A stretch of 62,253 bases of DNA, from the NCBI GenBank assembly GCA_020029615.1, contig JAIBJO010000003.1, positions 1-62,253 of the forward strand, read 5' to 3'. The notes beneath the pieces are model-generated. The model was not told where the DNA came from, did no database searches, and worked only from the letters and a program-made list of their open reading frames with translations. The position numbers and the translations under genes were made by a program. The number at the start of each line of letters is the position of its first letter. The first letter of the stretch is position 1. This DNA is from Actinomycetota bacterium (GTDB lineage: Bacteria > Actinomycetota > Thermoleophilia > Gaiellales > Gaiellaceae). This document shows, one piece after another, positions 17,842-27,360 of this stretch.

Positions 17842-19514
17842 AGGATCTCGTAGATCCTGCCGTCGTTCTCGTTCGGGTTCGCGTTGTTGTCGACGTGTCG
17901 GTCGACGACCCAGTAGCTCATGGCCTTGGGGTTGTCGTTCGGGTTCGACGTCGGCGCTACCGTAACGCCCGCAAGCCATAGATCCGTGTACGAGAGCGGC
18001 AGAGTGACGATGCGCACCAGCTCGCCGGACCGCGTGAGCTCGAAGATCTTTCGCTCGTAATCGTCGATGACGAGCAGGGTCTTTCGCTGAGGATCGCTCC
18101 CGATGCCTTCGCAGTTCCGGATGCCGTACTTCCCCACGTCGAAGTGCGATGCCAGATCGTTCCCGTCTCCGAAGACGCCGTTCACCGGGTCGATGCGGTA
18201 CACCTCCTTGCCCGATCCGTCGCAGATGAAGAGATGACCCGAGTCGGGCTCGAACTCGACTCCTTCGGGGTCACGGCTTCCGTACGCGAACGTGCTCATC
18301 GACGTCACAGAGTCGTCCGAGGTCCCGTGCCGCCCGTCGGGCCCCGGCTGGGTGATGAAGACCTTGTCCTTGACGTCGTCGGAGGAGTACAGGGCCCCTG
18401 CTCTCGGATCGAAGCCCACTCCTGTCGGCTCGCGGCTGAAAGCCAGCGTCGTGCCGGTGGCTACCAGCCTCCCGGCGCGCGTCACGCTGTAGAGGTTCGC
18501 ACCTCGATAGAGCGACATCTCGTCGACCTCGGAGTCGCTGATCACCAGCGTGTCGGTTGCCTCGTCGTAGGTGATGCCGGCCGGATCAGGCGCCGGCGTG
18601 CCGAGCTTCGACGTATGAATTGTCCTGGCCAGCGTTGCCGTCACCGCCTTCGAGTGTCCGACGTGGCGCGCGAGCGACAGCTCCAGCACGCGGCCGGCCA
18701 GCCTGCCGCCGCCGGCGTCTGCGATGTAGAGGTGCTGCGTTCTCGGCGAGTCCGTTCGATCGGCGCTCGGCGCAAAGACGAGCGCCCTGAGGTTTCGGAT
18801 TCGTGCGCCTTCGATGTCGAACGTCTTCCTGACGCGCCCCGAGCCGTCGATCGCGAACAGCCTCCGGCGCTCGGTGTTGGCGAGATAGAGCAGTCCGTCG
18901 GCCGGGTTGCGCGCGAGCCCTCGGAGCCTGCCCTTGCCGACTCGCGACAAGGAGATACGGGACGGTCGCCCCACCTCGCCGTCGGCTGACGGCACCCGTA
19001 CGACGACTCGCGAGCGGCTGTCCAGGATGAACCAGGCGCCACTCCGAGGGTCGAACGTCGCGCCCTGCGCATCGCGCAGCCCCAGGCCCGCGATGTGGGT
19101 GCGCTGGGTGGCGGGCGCCTTCTTGCTCAGATCGGCGGAACGAACGGTGACACGCTTCCTGCCGTCGACAGCGGTGAGCCGGGCGTGTACGGGATCCCAG
19201 GCGATCGTCGACGGGTTGGAAATCTTCGGGACCCTCAGGGTCCCGGCGGCGTCCTCGAACGGACTGAGGCGAAGGAGTCGAGTCCGGCCAGGGCCAGTTT
19301 CAGCGACGAGAAGGACGTTCCTCGACGGGACGTACGCGAGCCCGGTCGGACGCGCGACCCCGAACTCTCCGGTCAGCATGGATCCGACCTCCACGGCCTG
19401 GACGATCGCTACCCGATGAGTCGACGCAGAGAGCGTCGTCGGCACGCCGAGCAGGAACACAAGCAGGAGCCCGAGTAGGCGAAGGTTCAAGCTCGACCTC
19501 GTGGATTGCCTCAT
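17832..19514 (-). CDS. Exported beta-propeller protein (NHL/SdiA-regulated-like)
   Basis: 560 residues beginning with a signal peptide (basic start, then LRLLGLLLVFLLGV, cleavage near residues 28-31). The rest is repeated beta-propeller-like blades of the pattern P-x-G-hydrophobic (PTGLAYVPSRN, AQGATFDPRSG, RGLARNPADG, TGVGFDPRAG, EGVEFEPDSG). Such NHL/SMP-30-like folds bind ligands or partners at the cell surface; a few are lactonases, but no metal-site signature is evident. Divergent from the exported protein gene at 19634 across a 119-bp gap. Function unknown beyond fold and location. Confidence 0.7.
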   Translation of the reverse strand: MRQSTRSSLNLRLLGLLLVFLLGVPTTLSASTHRVAIVQAVEVGSMLTGEFGVARPTGLAYVPSRNVLLVAETGPGRTRLLRLSPFEDAAGTLRVPKISNPSTIAWDPVHARLTAVDGRKRVTVRSADLSKKAPATQRTHIAGLGLRDAQGATFDPRSGAWFILDSRSRVVVRVPSADGEVGRPSRISLSRVGKGRLRGLARNPADGLLYLANTERRRLFAIDGSGRVRKTFDIEGARIRNLRALVFAPSADRTDSPRTQHLYIADAGGGRLAGRVLELSLARHVGHSKAVTATLARTIHTSKLGTPAPDPAGITYDEATDTLVISDSEVDEMSLYRGANLYSVTRAGRLVATGTTLAFSREPTGVGFDPRAGALYSSDDVKDKVFITQPGPDGRHGTSDDSVTSMSTFAYGSRDPEGVEFEPDSGHLFICDGSGKEVYRIDPVNGVFGDGNDLASHFDVGKYGIRNCEGIGSDPQRKTLLVIDDYERKIFELTRSGELVRIVTLPLSYTDLWLAGVTVAPTSNPNDNPKAMSYWVVDRHVDNNANPNENDGRIYEILRP

Positions 19515-19617
19515 CGCGTCAACCGAACGGCTTACGTCTCAGTGTACGCACGACACCCGACAAGCTTCGCTCGGGTCGGACGTGTCGTTCGTAGTTGCGC
19601 GAGACGCGACTCGCATC

Positions 19618-19623
19618 TACCCT
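19618..19623 (+). promoter_or_regulatory. Candidate -10 box for the exported Ig-like protein
   Basis: TACCCT ending 10 nt before GTG 19634; there is no ribosome site in the gap, consistent with a leaderless or near-leaderless transcript. Confidence 0.4.
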
Positions 19624-19633
19624 GACCGCTCAC

Positions 19634-20566
19634 GTGCGACCGCTTATTCGCCCCGGCATGGTGTTCGCGATCGCCGTCGCGGTCGTCGCGCTTCCGACCG
19701 TCGCATCCGGAGCGCTCTCCGGGCCGGCGTCGACGACGGCGATTACGGCCAACAGCACCACGTACCAGGACTCGTCGGGCGAGAACGCGGCGGCGCCCGA
19801 CATCACCACCTTGACCGTGTCCAACAACGACGCGGGCGTGATCTCGTTCAAGATCGACATCCCGAACCGCGCGCAACTGACACAGGACATGCTGATCCTG
19901 GTCTTCGTCGACACGGACGCCAACCCGCAGACCGGCGATCCCGAGTCCTTGGGAGCCGACTACGTCATCCAGGTCTTCGGGGGCGAGGCCGGGCTGTTCC
20001 GATGGGACGGGACCGACTTCACGCGCCGAGCCGGTGATCCCCCCGCAACGTCGCTCATCTTCTCGTATCAGAACGGGATCACGATCACCATCACAGCGGC
20101 CGAGCTCGGGAACACGAAGCGTTTCGGATTCGCCGCGATCGTGATCGGCGGGGTGACTATCGACCCGGTGACGAACGACCTCGACTTCGCGAACGCCGTG
20201 AGCGACATCGCGCCCGCCGCGGGAGCAGGCTTCTACCAGTACGAGGTCAGGATCACGCCGCCGTCACTGGTAACGAAGAGGCTCACCCCGACCCCTGCGA
20301 AGCCCACGGCCGGACGGGCGTTCACGCTCCGCCTCGTCGCGACACGGTCGGACACGGGCGCGGCCGTCCAGAACGGCCGGGTGACGTGCGTCGGCCGTCT
20401 CGGCAACGCGCGGCTCAGGGCGCAGGTGCAGCGCGTCGTGGCCGGCGCGGCGACGTGCACCTGGAACATCCCAGTCGCTGCGAGAGGCAAGACGTTCCGT
20501 GGCTCGGTGGGGGTCACGTTCGAGGGCCTGAAGGCGACACAGGGCTACGCCTCGAAGGTCCGCTAG
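19634..20566 (+). CDS. Exported protein of unknown function with C-terminal Ig-like domain
   Basis: 310 residues from GTG 19634 (a TTG at 19595 is possible but puts 13 odd residues before the signal peptide and lies upstream of the -10 box). The signal peptide core is MVFAIAVAVVALPTVASGA. A beta-rich middle (about 35-200) holds DTDANPQTGDPES, an acidic loop resembling Ca2+-binding sites, and the C-terminus has an Ig-like domain with two cysteines (RVTCVGRLG and ATCTWNIP) likely forming a disulfide. The subtilase start is 10 bp after its stop, so the two are probably co-transcribed; it could be a substrate, partner or inhibitor of the protease. Family not recognised. Confidence 0.65.
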   Translation: MRPLIRPGMVFAIAVAVVALPTVASGALSGPASTTAITANSTTYQDSSGENAAAPDITTLTVSNNDAGVISFKIDIPNRAQLTQDMLILVFVDTDANPQTGDPESLGADYVIQVFGGEAGLFRWDGTDFTRRAGDPPATSLIFSYQNGITITITAAELGNTKRFGFAAIVIGGVTIDPVTNDLDFANAVSDIAPAAGAGFYQYEVRITPPSLVTKRLTPTPAKPTAGRAFTLRLVATRSDTGAAVQNGRVTCVGRLGNARLRAQVQRVVAGAATCTWNIPVAARGKTFRGSVGVTFEGLKATQGYASKVR

Positions 20567-20576
20567 CAACTCACCG

Positions 20577-23500
20577 GTGCGTCGCCTCGCGCTCTTCGCC
20601 TGCCTCGTAGCTCTCGTCGCAAGCAGCGGAACGGCCTCCGGTTCGGTCGATCGCACGCCTCGGGAGGTCGTCGAGAACGCACTTGCGAAGGTACGGCCCG
20701 CTTCCCACTTCGCGGAGCCTTCGACCGGCAGCAGAGCGAGGGTCATCGTCACTCTCGAAGACCCACCATTGGCGGCGGCAGCGTTCGCGCGGCGTTTCGC
20801 CGGGTTCGGCCCGAAGCGCAAGCTCGACCTGCGAAGCTCGTTCTCTCAGAGCTACCTGGCCGGCCTCGAGGCCGCGCAGGCGCGGGCGATCGCGAGCCTC
20901 CGCCGGGAGATCCCCGAGGCGCGTGTGTCGCGGCGCTACCAGCTGCTCGTAAACGGTTTCGCGGTGAGCATCCCGTATGCCCGTCTCCCCGCACTGCTCG
21001 AGCTCGAGGCGGCGAAGCGTGTGTATCCGAGCCTCCGCTACACGCTGTCGATGAACCGCGGGCCTTCGGTCATCGGCGCGACTCAGTTCGGGGCCCTGAC
21101 CGGGGCGAAGGGAGACGGTGTAAAGGTTGCCGTCGTCGACGACGGCATCGACCACGAGCATCCGTTCTTCGACCCGACCGGGTTCTCGTACCCGGCCGGG
21201 TTCCCGAAGGGGCCCGGCGGCGGGACGACGCCGAAGGTCATCGTCGCGCGCGGCTTCGCGGGGCCGGGCGCCAGCAGCGCTCCGCTCGATCGCGACCAAT
21301 CCTTCCACGGCACCTTCGTCGCGGGTGTCATCGCCGGGGTCCCGACCGACGTCGAGGCGGGTCGCACGGGGTTCTGTATCGAGGCCCAGGGCGGTTGTCA
21401 CCCGGCGGTGAACGGCCTGGCCGGCGTTGCTCCGCGCGCCTACGTCGGGAACTACCGCGTCTTCAACGTCCCCGCTCCACCGCCACTCGGCGGCTGTTGC
21501 TCTGCAAACAGCCCGGAGATCATCGCCGCCTTCGAGGCGGCGGTGCGCGACGGGATGGACGTCATCAACTTCTCGGGCGGCGGCCCGCAGGCGGATCCTC
21601 GCACCGACATCCTCATCGAAGCCGTGGCGAACGTCGCCCGCGCCGGCGTCGTGCCGGTGATCTCGGCCGGCAACGACCGTGACTTCTTCGGCCTCGGCAC
21701 GGCCGGCTCGCCCGCGACGGCGCCCGACGCGATCAGCGTCGGGGCCACCGCGAACGCGCACGTCTTCGGAGCGTCGATCGCCATCGTGGCGCCGAGTGGC
21801 GTCGCGCGGGTGCCGTTCGTGCCCGTGGACAACATCCCGCCGTCGTGGATCACGACGAACCAACGGCTCGTCGACGTCGGCTCCTTGAGCGGCGTGAGCC
21901 GACAGCTCTGCGACCCGGCGCCTGCCAACTCGCTGCGCAACGCGATCGCGCTGGTGACTCGTGGCGGCTGCCCGTACGCCGTCAAGAGCTCCCGCGCGCG
22001 AGATGCGGGAGCGGCCGGGCTCGTGATTGCCGAGAATCGTCCCGGAGACCCGACGTTCGCATTCTTCTCCACGGACGGAGGGACGATCTCCGATCTCGAC
22101 GGCGCGCGCATCCGTGTTGCAGCTGCCGGCTCGGGCGGGGCGGTCACCGTTCGCTTCAGCCGCGAGATCCTCGAGGTCCCGACGACGTGGGCGGGCGTGC
22201 CGACGAGCTTCACGTCCTCCGGTCTCACGCCTTTCGGCCACGCTCTGAAGCCGGACGTCACCGCGCCGGGTGCCCAGATCCTGTCCTCGACGCTGCCGGA
22301 GTTCGCCGGCGACCAGTACGCCGTCCTCGACGGAACGAGCTTCTCCGCGCCGCACGTTGCCGGGGCTGCCGCACTACTCGTCCAGCGCCATCCGTCCTGG
22401 ACGTCGGAGCAGATCAAGTCCGCGCTCATGTCGACCGCAGGCCCTGCGTTCGGAAGCACGTCCTTGACCGAGGAGGCATCGGTTCTCGTCCAGGGAGCAG
22501 GGCTCGTGCGAGTGGGGACAGCCGATCGCCCGCTCGTCTTCACCGACCCGCAGTCGCTCTCGTTCGGCTACCTCCCGGCGAACGCTGCGACACCCTCGAG
22601 CCGCGCTTTCTCCGTGACCGTGACGGACGCAGGAGGCGGAGCCGGCACCTGGATGGCGGAGATCCAGGCGCAGGTGGCGTCGAGCGGCGCGACCGTCGAG
22701 GCGGCACCGGTCACGGTGCCTCCTGGAGGATCGGCCGTGGTTCAGGTGGTCGCCCGGGCAACGGCCGGCGCGGTCGCGGGAGACAACTTCGGGTTCGTCC
22801 TGCTTCGGCATGGCAGCGACACTCGCCGCATCCCGTACGCGTTCTCGGTGACGCGGTCGTCGCTCCTGGGGGCGCCCGTCACTCGGCTCAGGGTGACGCA
22901 GGCCGGCGACACCCGTGTCGGCGACGACCGGGCGCGCGTCTATCGGTGGCCGACGTCGCCGTTCTCGGTCCTCGGGATCTTCGGCGTCGACCCGTCGGTC
23001 AACGACGACGGCAAGGAGAAGATCTACTCGCTCGACATCACGAAGCAGGCCGTCAACGCGGGAGTGGTCGTCGTTCGACCGGCGACGAGGCTGAACGCCT
23101 CGATCACGTCGCTCCTGAGCTCGAACCAGCCGATCCACCCGTGGTTCATGGGCTCGCTCGACGAGAACGACGTGCTCGGCTACGCCGGCATCCCGGTGAA
23201 CGTGAACGGCCAGCTTCCGGACTTTCTCTACAGCATCGGAGCGTCCGGCGGTGTCTTCCTCCCGCCGGGGCGCTACTACGTCTCGGTGGACTCGGGCCGC
23301 GATCTGTTCACGGGACGCCCCCTGGGTGGCCGCTACGTCCTCCGCTCCTGGGTGAACGACGTCAAGCCGCCCGCGGTCAGGGTGCTCACGCGCACGATCT
23401 CGAGTGGGCGGCCGACGATCGTCGCGAAGGTCACGGATGCGAAGTCCGGCGTCGACCCGCACGCGCTTCAGCTGTTCTTCGGGCCGTCCGCGCGGGGGCA

Positions 23501-23981
23501 GTCGGTCGGAGCCACGACCTTCGATCCCGCGACGGGCATCGCGGCCTTCTCGATCCCGCGTGAGGCGCAGACGCTGACGGCGGGCCCGCAGTTCATGCAG
23601 CTCGTCGCATCCGACTTCCAGGAGGCCAAGAACATCAACACGGACAGCAACAGCCCGTTGCCGAACACGCGCTTTCAGGGCTTGCGGGCGGTGGCCGTGA
23701 ACAGGCCGACGATCACCTGGATCACGCCGGACGAAGGCCGCTGCCTCGTAGCGCGACAGAAGCTGCTGGTCGTCGCGAACGACACGGTCCCGATCTCGTC
23801 CGTGGGATTCTTCGACGGGAACCGGCAGATCGGCCGCGTGCGCAAGAACGTCGCCGGGCTCTACGAGATGACCTGGCGGACGAGCGGGAAGCGGAAGGGC
23901 GCGCACGCTCTCACGGCGACCGTCTCGGATATTCGCGGCCGCGAGGCCGAGGCGACTCGGACGGTGAGGATCTGCGGGTAA
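20577..23981 (+). CDS. Exported subtilisin-like serine protease (S8) with PA domain
   Basis: 1134 residues. A signal peptide (MRRLALFACLVALVASSGTA) is followed by an I9-like propeptide region and the subtilase domain with catalytic Asp188 (VVDDGID), His244 (HGTFVAG) and Ser588 (GTSFSAPHVAGAAALL); ISAGND supplies the oxyanion Asn. A PA (protease-associated) insert lies between His and Ser (about 430-520, ALVTRGGCPYAVK and GAAGLVIAEN). The C-terminus has beta-sandwich domains that probably mediate surface or substrate binding. All catalytic residues are present. GTG start, 10 bp behind the upstream exported protein. Likely secreted nutrient-scavenging or surface-maturing protease; which of these is not deducible. 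Confidence 0.92.
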   Translation: MRRLALFACLVALVASSGTASGSVDRTPREVVENALAKVRPASHFAEPSTGSRARVIVTLEDPPLAAAAFARRFAGFGPKRKLDLRSSFSQSYLAGLEAAQARAIASLRREIPEARVSRRYQLLVNGFAVSIPYARLPALLELEAAKRVYPSLRYTLSMNRGPSVIGATQFGALTGAKGDGVKVAVVDDGIDHEHPFFDPTGFSYPAGFPKGPGGGTTPKVIVARGFAGPGASSAPLDRDQSFHGTFVAGVIAGVPTDVEAGRTGFCIEAQGGCHPAVNGLAGVAPRAYVGNYRVFNVPAPPPLGGCCSANSPEIIAAFEAAVRDGMDVINFSGGGPQADPRTDILIEAVANVARAGVVPVISAGNDRDFFGLGTAGSPATAPDAISVGATANAHVFGASIAIVAPSGVARVPFVPVDNIPPSWITTNQRLVDVGSLSGVSRQLCDPAPANSLRNAIALVTRGGCPYAVKSSRARDAGAAGLVIAENRPGDPTFAFFSTDGGTISDLDGARIRVAAAGSGGAVTVRFSREILEVPTTWAGVPTSFTSSGLTPFGHALKPDVTAPGAQILSSTLPEFAGDQYAVLDGTSFSAPHVAGAAALLVQRHPSWTSEQIKSALMSTAGPAFGSTSLTEEASVLVQGAGLVRVGTADRPLVFTDPQSLSFGYLPANAATPSSRAFSVTVTDAGGGAGTWMAEIQAQVASSGATVEAAPVTVPPGGSAVVQVVARATAGAVAGDNFGFVLLRHGSDTRRIPYAFSVTRSSLLGAPVTRLRVTQAGDTRVGDDRARVYRWPTSPFSVLGIFGVDPSVNDDGKEKIYSLDITKQAVNAGVVVVRPATRLNASITSLLSSNQPIHPWFMGSLDENDVLGYAGIPVNVNGQLPDFLYSIGASGGVFLPPGRYYVSVDSGRDLFTGRPLGGRYVLRSWVNDVKPPAVRVLTRTISSGRPTIVAKVTDAKSGVDPHALQLFFGPSARGQSVGATTFDPATGIAAFSIPREAQTLTAGPQFMQLVASDFQEAKNINTDSNSPLPNTRFQGLRAVAVNRPTITWITPDEGRCLVARQKLLVVANDTVPISSVGFFDGNRQIGRVRKNVAGLYEMTWRTSGKRKGAHALTATVSDIRGREAEATRTVRICG

Positions 23982-23994
23982 TCCGCGCGCGCTC

Positions 23995-24957
23995 GTGATT
24001 CGGGCAACGCGTTTTGGGAAGCCGCTGCCCGACGGCGGGACGATCGGCGCGGCCGCTGCCGCGAGCCCGTACGACAGCCGATCCGACGTCCTGCGCGGCA
24101 TCGAGTGGTGGGAGGCGCGGGGCTACCGCGTCAAGCTCGCGCCCGGGGCGTGGGAACGCGACGACTACGTCGCTGGGAGCGCAGAGCAGCGGGGCGCGGA
24201 CATCAATGTCCTCTTCGCCGATCCCGAGGTGGATGTCGTCCAGGCGCTCCAGGGCGGCTTCGGCTCCGCGCAGGCGATCCCGTACCTCGACTTCGACCTC
24301 ATCGCCGCGAACCCGAAGCCGCTCGTCGGCTACTCCGACATCACCGCGTTGCACGTCGCGCTGCTCCAGAAAGCCGGGCTGGCGACGATCTACGGCAACG
24401 GGCTTCTCGGTGTCGGCGCCGCGGAGACGACGTTGTTCACGAAGGACCGGCTGCTCGACGTCCTCCGTCGCGGCGGCAAAGGTGAGGTGCCCCGCGATCC
24501 GGACGACCCCTGGGTGCGAGCCATCCACGGCGGACGCGTCACGGCGCCCCTCGTCGGCGGCTGTCTCTGGCTGCTCATGCAGACGATGGGAACGCCGTGG
24601 GAGATCGACCTCGACGGCGCGATCTTCTTCTTCGAGGACACGCACAGTCCGCCGTACCAGGTCGACGGGCAGCTCGTCCAGCTGACGCACGCGGGGAAGC
24701 TCGACAACGTTGCGGGAGTCGTCGTCGGCCAGATGGAGAAGTCGGACTGGGGTGACCTGAGACCGGTCTCGGACTGGGCGCGCTCGCGCTCTATCGAGGA
24801 CGTCCTCGAGGAGCGGCTCGAGCCGCTCGGCGTCCCGGTGATATACGGCTTGCCGTTGGGCCATACGAAGCACCTCGCCGCACTCCCGCTCGGCGTTACG
24901 TGCACGCTCGACGCGGACGCGCGCATGCTCACGGTCGACGAGCCGGCGCTTCGCTGA
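23995..24957 (+). CDS. LD-carboxypeptidase family (S66) peptidase
   Basis: 320 residues. S66 signatures are visible: the nucleophile Ser114 in GYSDIT, the Glu/His relay region in FFFEDTHSPPYQ, and the His in GLPLGHTKHLAA. Family members are muramoyltetrapeptide LD-carboxypeptidases in murein recycling, or MccF-type self-immunity peptidases. No signal peptide, so cytoplasmic. GTG start 13 bp after the protease stop; the 3' end overlaps the convergent YihY gene by 29 bp. No microcin genes are near, so murein recycling is the better guess. Confidence 0.87.
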   Translation: MIRATRFGKPLPDGGTIGAAAAASPYDSRSDVLRGIEWWEARGYRVKLAPGAWERDDYVAGSAEQRGADINVLFADPEVDVVQALQGGFGSAQAIPYLDFDLIAANPKPLVGYSDITALHVALLQKAGLATIYGNGLLGVGAAETTLFTKDRLLDVLRRGGKGEVPRDPDDPWVRAIHGGRVTAPLVGGCLWLLMQTMGTPWEIDLDGAIFFFEDTHSPPYQVDGQLVQLTHAGKLDNVAGVVVGQMEKSDWGDLRPVSDWARSRSIEDVLEERLEPLGVPVIYGLPLGHTKHLAALPLGVTCTLDADARMLTVDEPALR

Positions 24958-25945
24958 TTCGGGCGTCGTCCTCCTCGTGGTGAACGAAGAGGCCTCGGAA
25001 GAAACCCCAGAGCCGCGTACGAACCGGTGGGCCGGCGGGCCCCGGGGGCTGTGACCACGCGTACGCGAACTCGGCGCCGAGCAGAAGGATCAGCGCGACG
25101 ATGTAGACGAAGAACAGGAACGTCATCACGCCGGCGAGTGATCCGTAGATGAGGTTGTAGCGCGAGAAGTCGGCGAAGACGACGGCGAGGATCCGTGACG
25201 CACCCCAGGTCCCGACGGAAGTGAGGACGGCTCCTGCCAGGGCGCCGCGCGTTCGCAGTTTTCGAGCGGGCACGAAGCGGTAGAGCAGGAGCACCATCAC
25301 CGCGATCACGACCAGCTGGACGCCGTCCCGGAGGAGGACTCCCGACAGATTGGGCTGCACGCCGACCTCCTCCGCGACGCGGTCCGCGAGACGACTGAAG
25401 AAGGCGGCGAACGCGGAAAGGCCGACGACGACCAGCACGAGGACGCCGGCTGCGCCCACGACCACGAAGTCGACGAGCTTCGCATGAGCGGCTGGGCGCC
25501 CACGGTCGACCTTCAGCGCGGTCTCCAGCCCGATCCGGATCGAAGCCATCATCCCCGACGCCCCCCAGAGCAGCGCGATGAGCGAGATGAAGCCGATCGC
25601 GGACAGCGGCGACGCAATCCCCTCGATCGATCGCTGGACGTTCGCCTGGCCCTTCTCGGAGACAGGGAGGACGTCGAGGAGCTCGTTGATCACCCGCTGG
25701 CGGAGCTCGTCGTCCTGGAGGACGAGCCCGAAGACCGAGACCAGGACGATCGTCAGGGGGAACAGCGAAAAGAGCACGTGGAACGAGATGGACGCCGCGT
25801 ACTGCGGGCAGCGGTCGCGGAAGAGATCCTCGATCGCGCGAGGCAGCGCGTGCGCCACTCCGCGGGCGAGCGCCGCGAGCCGCTCGAACGGCCAGCGGGT
25901 GGCGCGGGCCAGCCGGCGCGGCTCAATGGCGGGCGTCTCGCTCAT
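24929..25945 (-). CDS. YihY/BrkB-family inner membrane protein
   Basis: 338 residues with about six transmembrane helices and the family motif around the first helix (RCPQYAASISFHVLFSLFPL) plus helix runs near LIALLWGASGM and GVMTFLFFVYIVALILLLGAEFAYA. Members were once called ribonuclease BN, but that activity belongs to another protein; function is unclear. Hydrophilic basic/acidic tail. Convergent with the S66 peptidase (29-bp 3' overlap) and 10 bp downstream of the membrane cyclase stop, so probably co-transcribed with it. Confidence 0.88.
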   Translation of the reverse strand: MSETPAIEPRRLARATRWPFERLAALARGVAHALPRAIEDLFRDRCPQYAASISFHVLFSLFPLTIVLVSVFGLVLQDDELRQRVINELLDVLPVSEKGQANVQRSIEGIASPLSAIGFISLIALLWGASGMMASIRIGLETALKVDRGRPAAHAKLVDFVVVGAAGVLVLVVVGLSAFAAFFSRLADRVAEEVGVQPNLSGVLLRDGVQLVVIAVMVLLLYRFVPARKLRTRGALAGAVLTSVGTWGASRILAVVFADFSRYNLIYGSLAGVMTFLFFVYIVALILLLGAEFAYAWSQPPGPAGPPVRTRLWGFFRGLFVHHEEDDARISEAPARRP

Positions 25946-25955
25946 CGCTCTGAGT

Positions 25956-27320
25956 CTACGGACGGTTCTGGCGGGCTCTTGCCACGTCGTGGAGCAGGTA
26001 CGCCACCACGGGCTCGGACTTCCCCTTCGCCCGCACCGGTGGAACCGGCTCCACGACGGCGCGCGTGCCGAGCTCGCGGAACGTCCCGTCGCCGATCAGG
26101 ACTCCCCCCACGGGTGCGGCCGCCTGGAGTCGGGCCGTCACGTTCACGATGTCTCCGACGTAACCGTGCTTTCGGTGTCCTCGCGTGCCCCCGACGAGAC
26201 CGGCGTGCACCTCGCCGCTGTTGACGCCCACCCGGAAACGCGGCCACTCGCCGTGGTCACGCGCGATGCGCTCGGCCTCTCGCTGAAGGAGGAGTGCCGC
26301 GCGCGCGGCCTGCGCTGCGTGCTCGGCCTGGTCGTCACGCTGGCCGAACACGACCATGAGCTCGTCGCCGCTGATCTGGTGGACGTCGCCGCCCACTCGC
26401 TCCATCAGCGGGATGAGGCGCCCGAAGTACGCGTTCAGCATCGCGGCGACCTCGGCCGGATGCCGCGCCTCGGAGAAGCTCGTGAACCCCGCGAGGTCGG
26501 CGAAGAGGATGCTCACCTCGGTGGCGCCGGCGAGCGTCTCGTCCAGATAGAGCGGGCTGAAGCGCTCCTCGTGCCACTCCGCGCGGGCGACGGCGGCGAT
26601 CAGGATGAAGGAGGCGAACATCAGCACGTGCCACTCCCACCAGGAGATCTGCCAGTTACGTGCCCAGGCGATCACGACCATCGCCTCGGCGAGAAGAGCG
26701 AAGGTGAGAGCGAAGGCCAGGACGAAGCGCTCCTGGCGCCTGCGGTGTATGCGAAGGAACCCGATAGCCGCGATCCCGAAGAGCGCGACGCCGATCGCGG
26801 CGAGCACCAGCTGCCAGCCGTCGAGCTGCTCCGCGGCGAGCGGATCGTCGAGCGGTGGAAGCTCGGCGAGCGAGAGAACCGCCCAGATCAAGGCGACCCC
26901 CGCAAGCGCGCCCAGGAGCAGAGGTGCTGCCCGAACGAGCGTCTCGGCGCGCGCGCCCCCGAGCTCCACCGAGGCGCCGACCGCGAACACACCGGCGATG
27001 ACGAGCCCGAAGGGCGTGGCGAGCTCGAAGCCTGCGTTCGGCCCGAGGAGGACACCAGGCGTCGCCAGGGCGTGCAAGCCGAGGAAGCAGGCGCTCGCGA
27101 CGAACGCGAGCGAGATGAGGAGGAGTCGGGCGTCGCGCCGTCGGCGGGCGGCGGCGGTCACGCCCCAGCCGAGAGCAGTGGCGACGAGAGCTGCGCCGAG
27201 GACGAGCCAGAAGTGGGCGGGATGATTCTCCCAGCTGCGGTCGAGCGCGGGGCGCGCGAGCAATGCGGCCAGGAGGACGAGCGGTGCTGCGACGATCGCG
27301 AGCCAACCGCCTGCGCGCAT
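25956..27320 (-). CDS. Membrane-anchored class III adenylate/guanylate cyclase
   Basis: 454 residues from ATG 27320 (an upstream in-frame start would overlap thrS). The N-terminal half has about seven hydrophobic helices (to about residue 250) with no recognised sensor fold; the C-terminal half is a class III cyclase domain with metal Asp in ILFADLAGFTSF, second Asp in ISGDELMVVFG, and an intact VNVTARL carrying the Asn and Arg needed for catalysis. It should therefore make cAMP (or cGMP), unlike the degenerate cyclase domains at 1-4710. Divergent from thrS with only 40 bp between starts. Confidence 0.85.
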   Translation of the reverse strand: MRAGGWLAIVAAPLVLLAALLARPALDRSWENHPAHFWLVLGAALVATALGWGVTAAARRRRDARLLLISLAFVASACFLGLHALATPGVLLGPNAGFELATPFGLVIAGVFAVGASVELGGARAETLVRAAPLLLGALAGVALIWAVLSLAELPPLDDPLAAEQLDGWQLVLAAIGVALFGIAAIGFLRIHRRRQERFVLAFALTFALLAEAMVVIAWARNWQISWWEWHVLMFASFILIAAVARAEWHEERFSPLYLDETLAGATEVSILFADLAGFTSFSEARHPAEVAAMLNAYFGRLIPLMERVGGDVHQISGDELMVVFGQRDDQAEHAAQAARAALLLQREAERIARDHGEWPRFRVGVNSGEVHAGLVGGTRGHRKHGYVGDIVNVTARLQAAAPVGGVLIGDGTFRELGTRAVVEPVPPVRAKGKSEPVVAYLLHDVARARQNRP

Positions 27321-27327
27321 CGGCTCC

Positions 27328-27333
27328 AAGCTA
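27328..27333 (-). promoter_or_regulatory. Candidate -10 box for the membrane cyclase gene
   Basis: TAGCTT on the minus strand, 7 nt before ATG 27320; part of a 40-bp divergent promoter shared with thrS. Confidence 0.4.
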
Positions 27334-27346
27334 CTAGACCCGCGTC

Positions 27347-27352
27347 TATCCT
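27347..27352 (+). promoter_or_regulatory. Candidate -10 box of thrS
   Basis: TATCCT ending 8 nt before the thrS ATG; no ribosome site in the gap, so a leaderless transcript is likely. Confidence 0.5.
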
Positions 27353-27360
27353 CACCCGCC

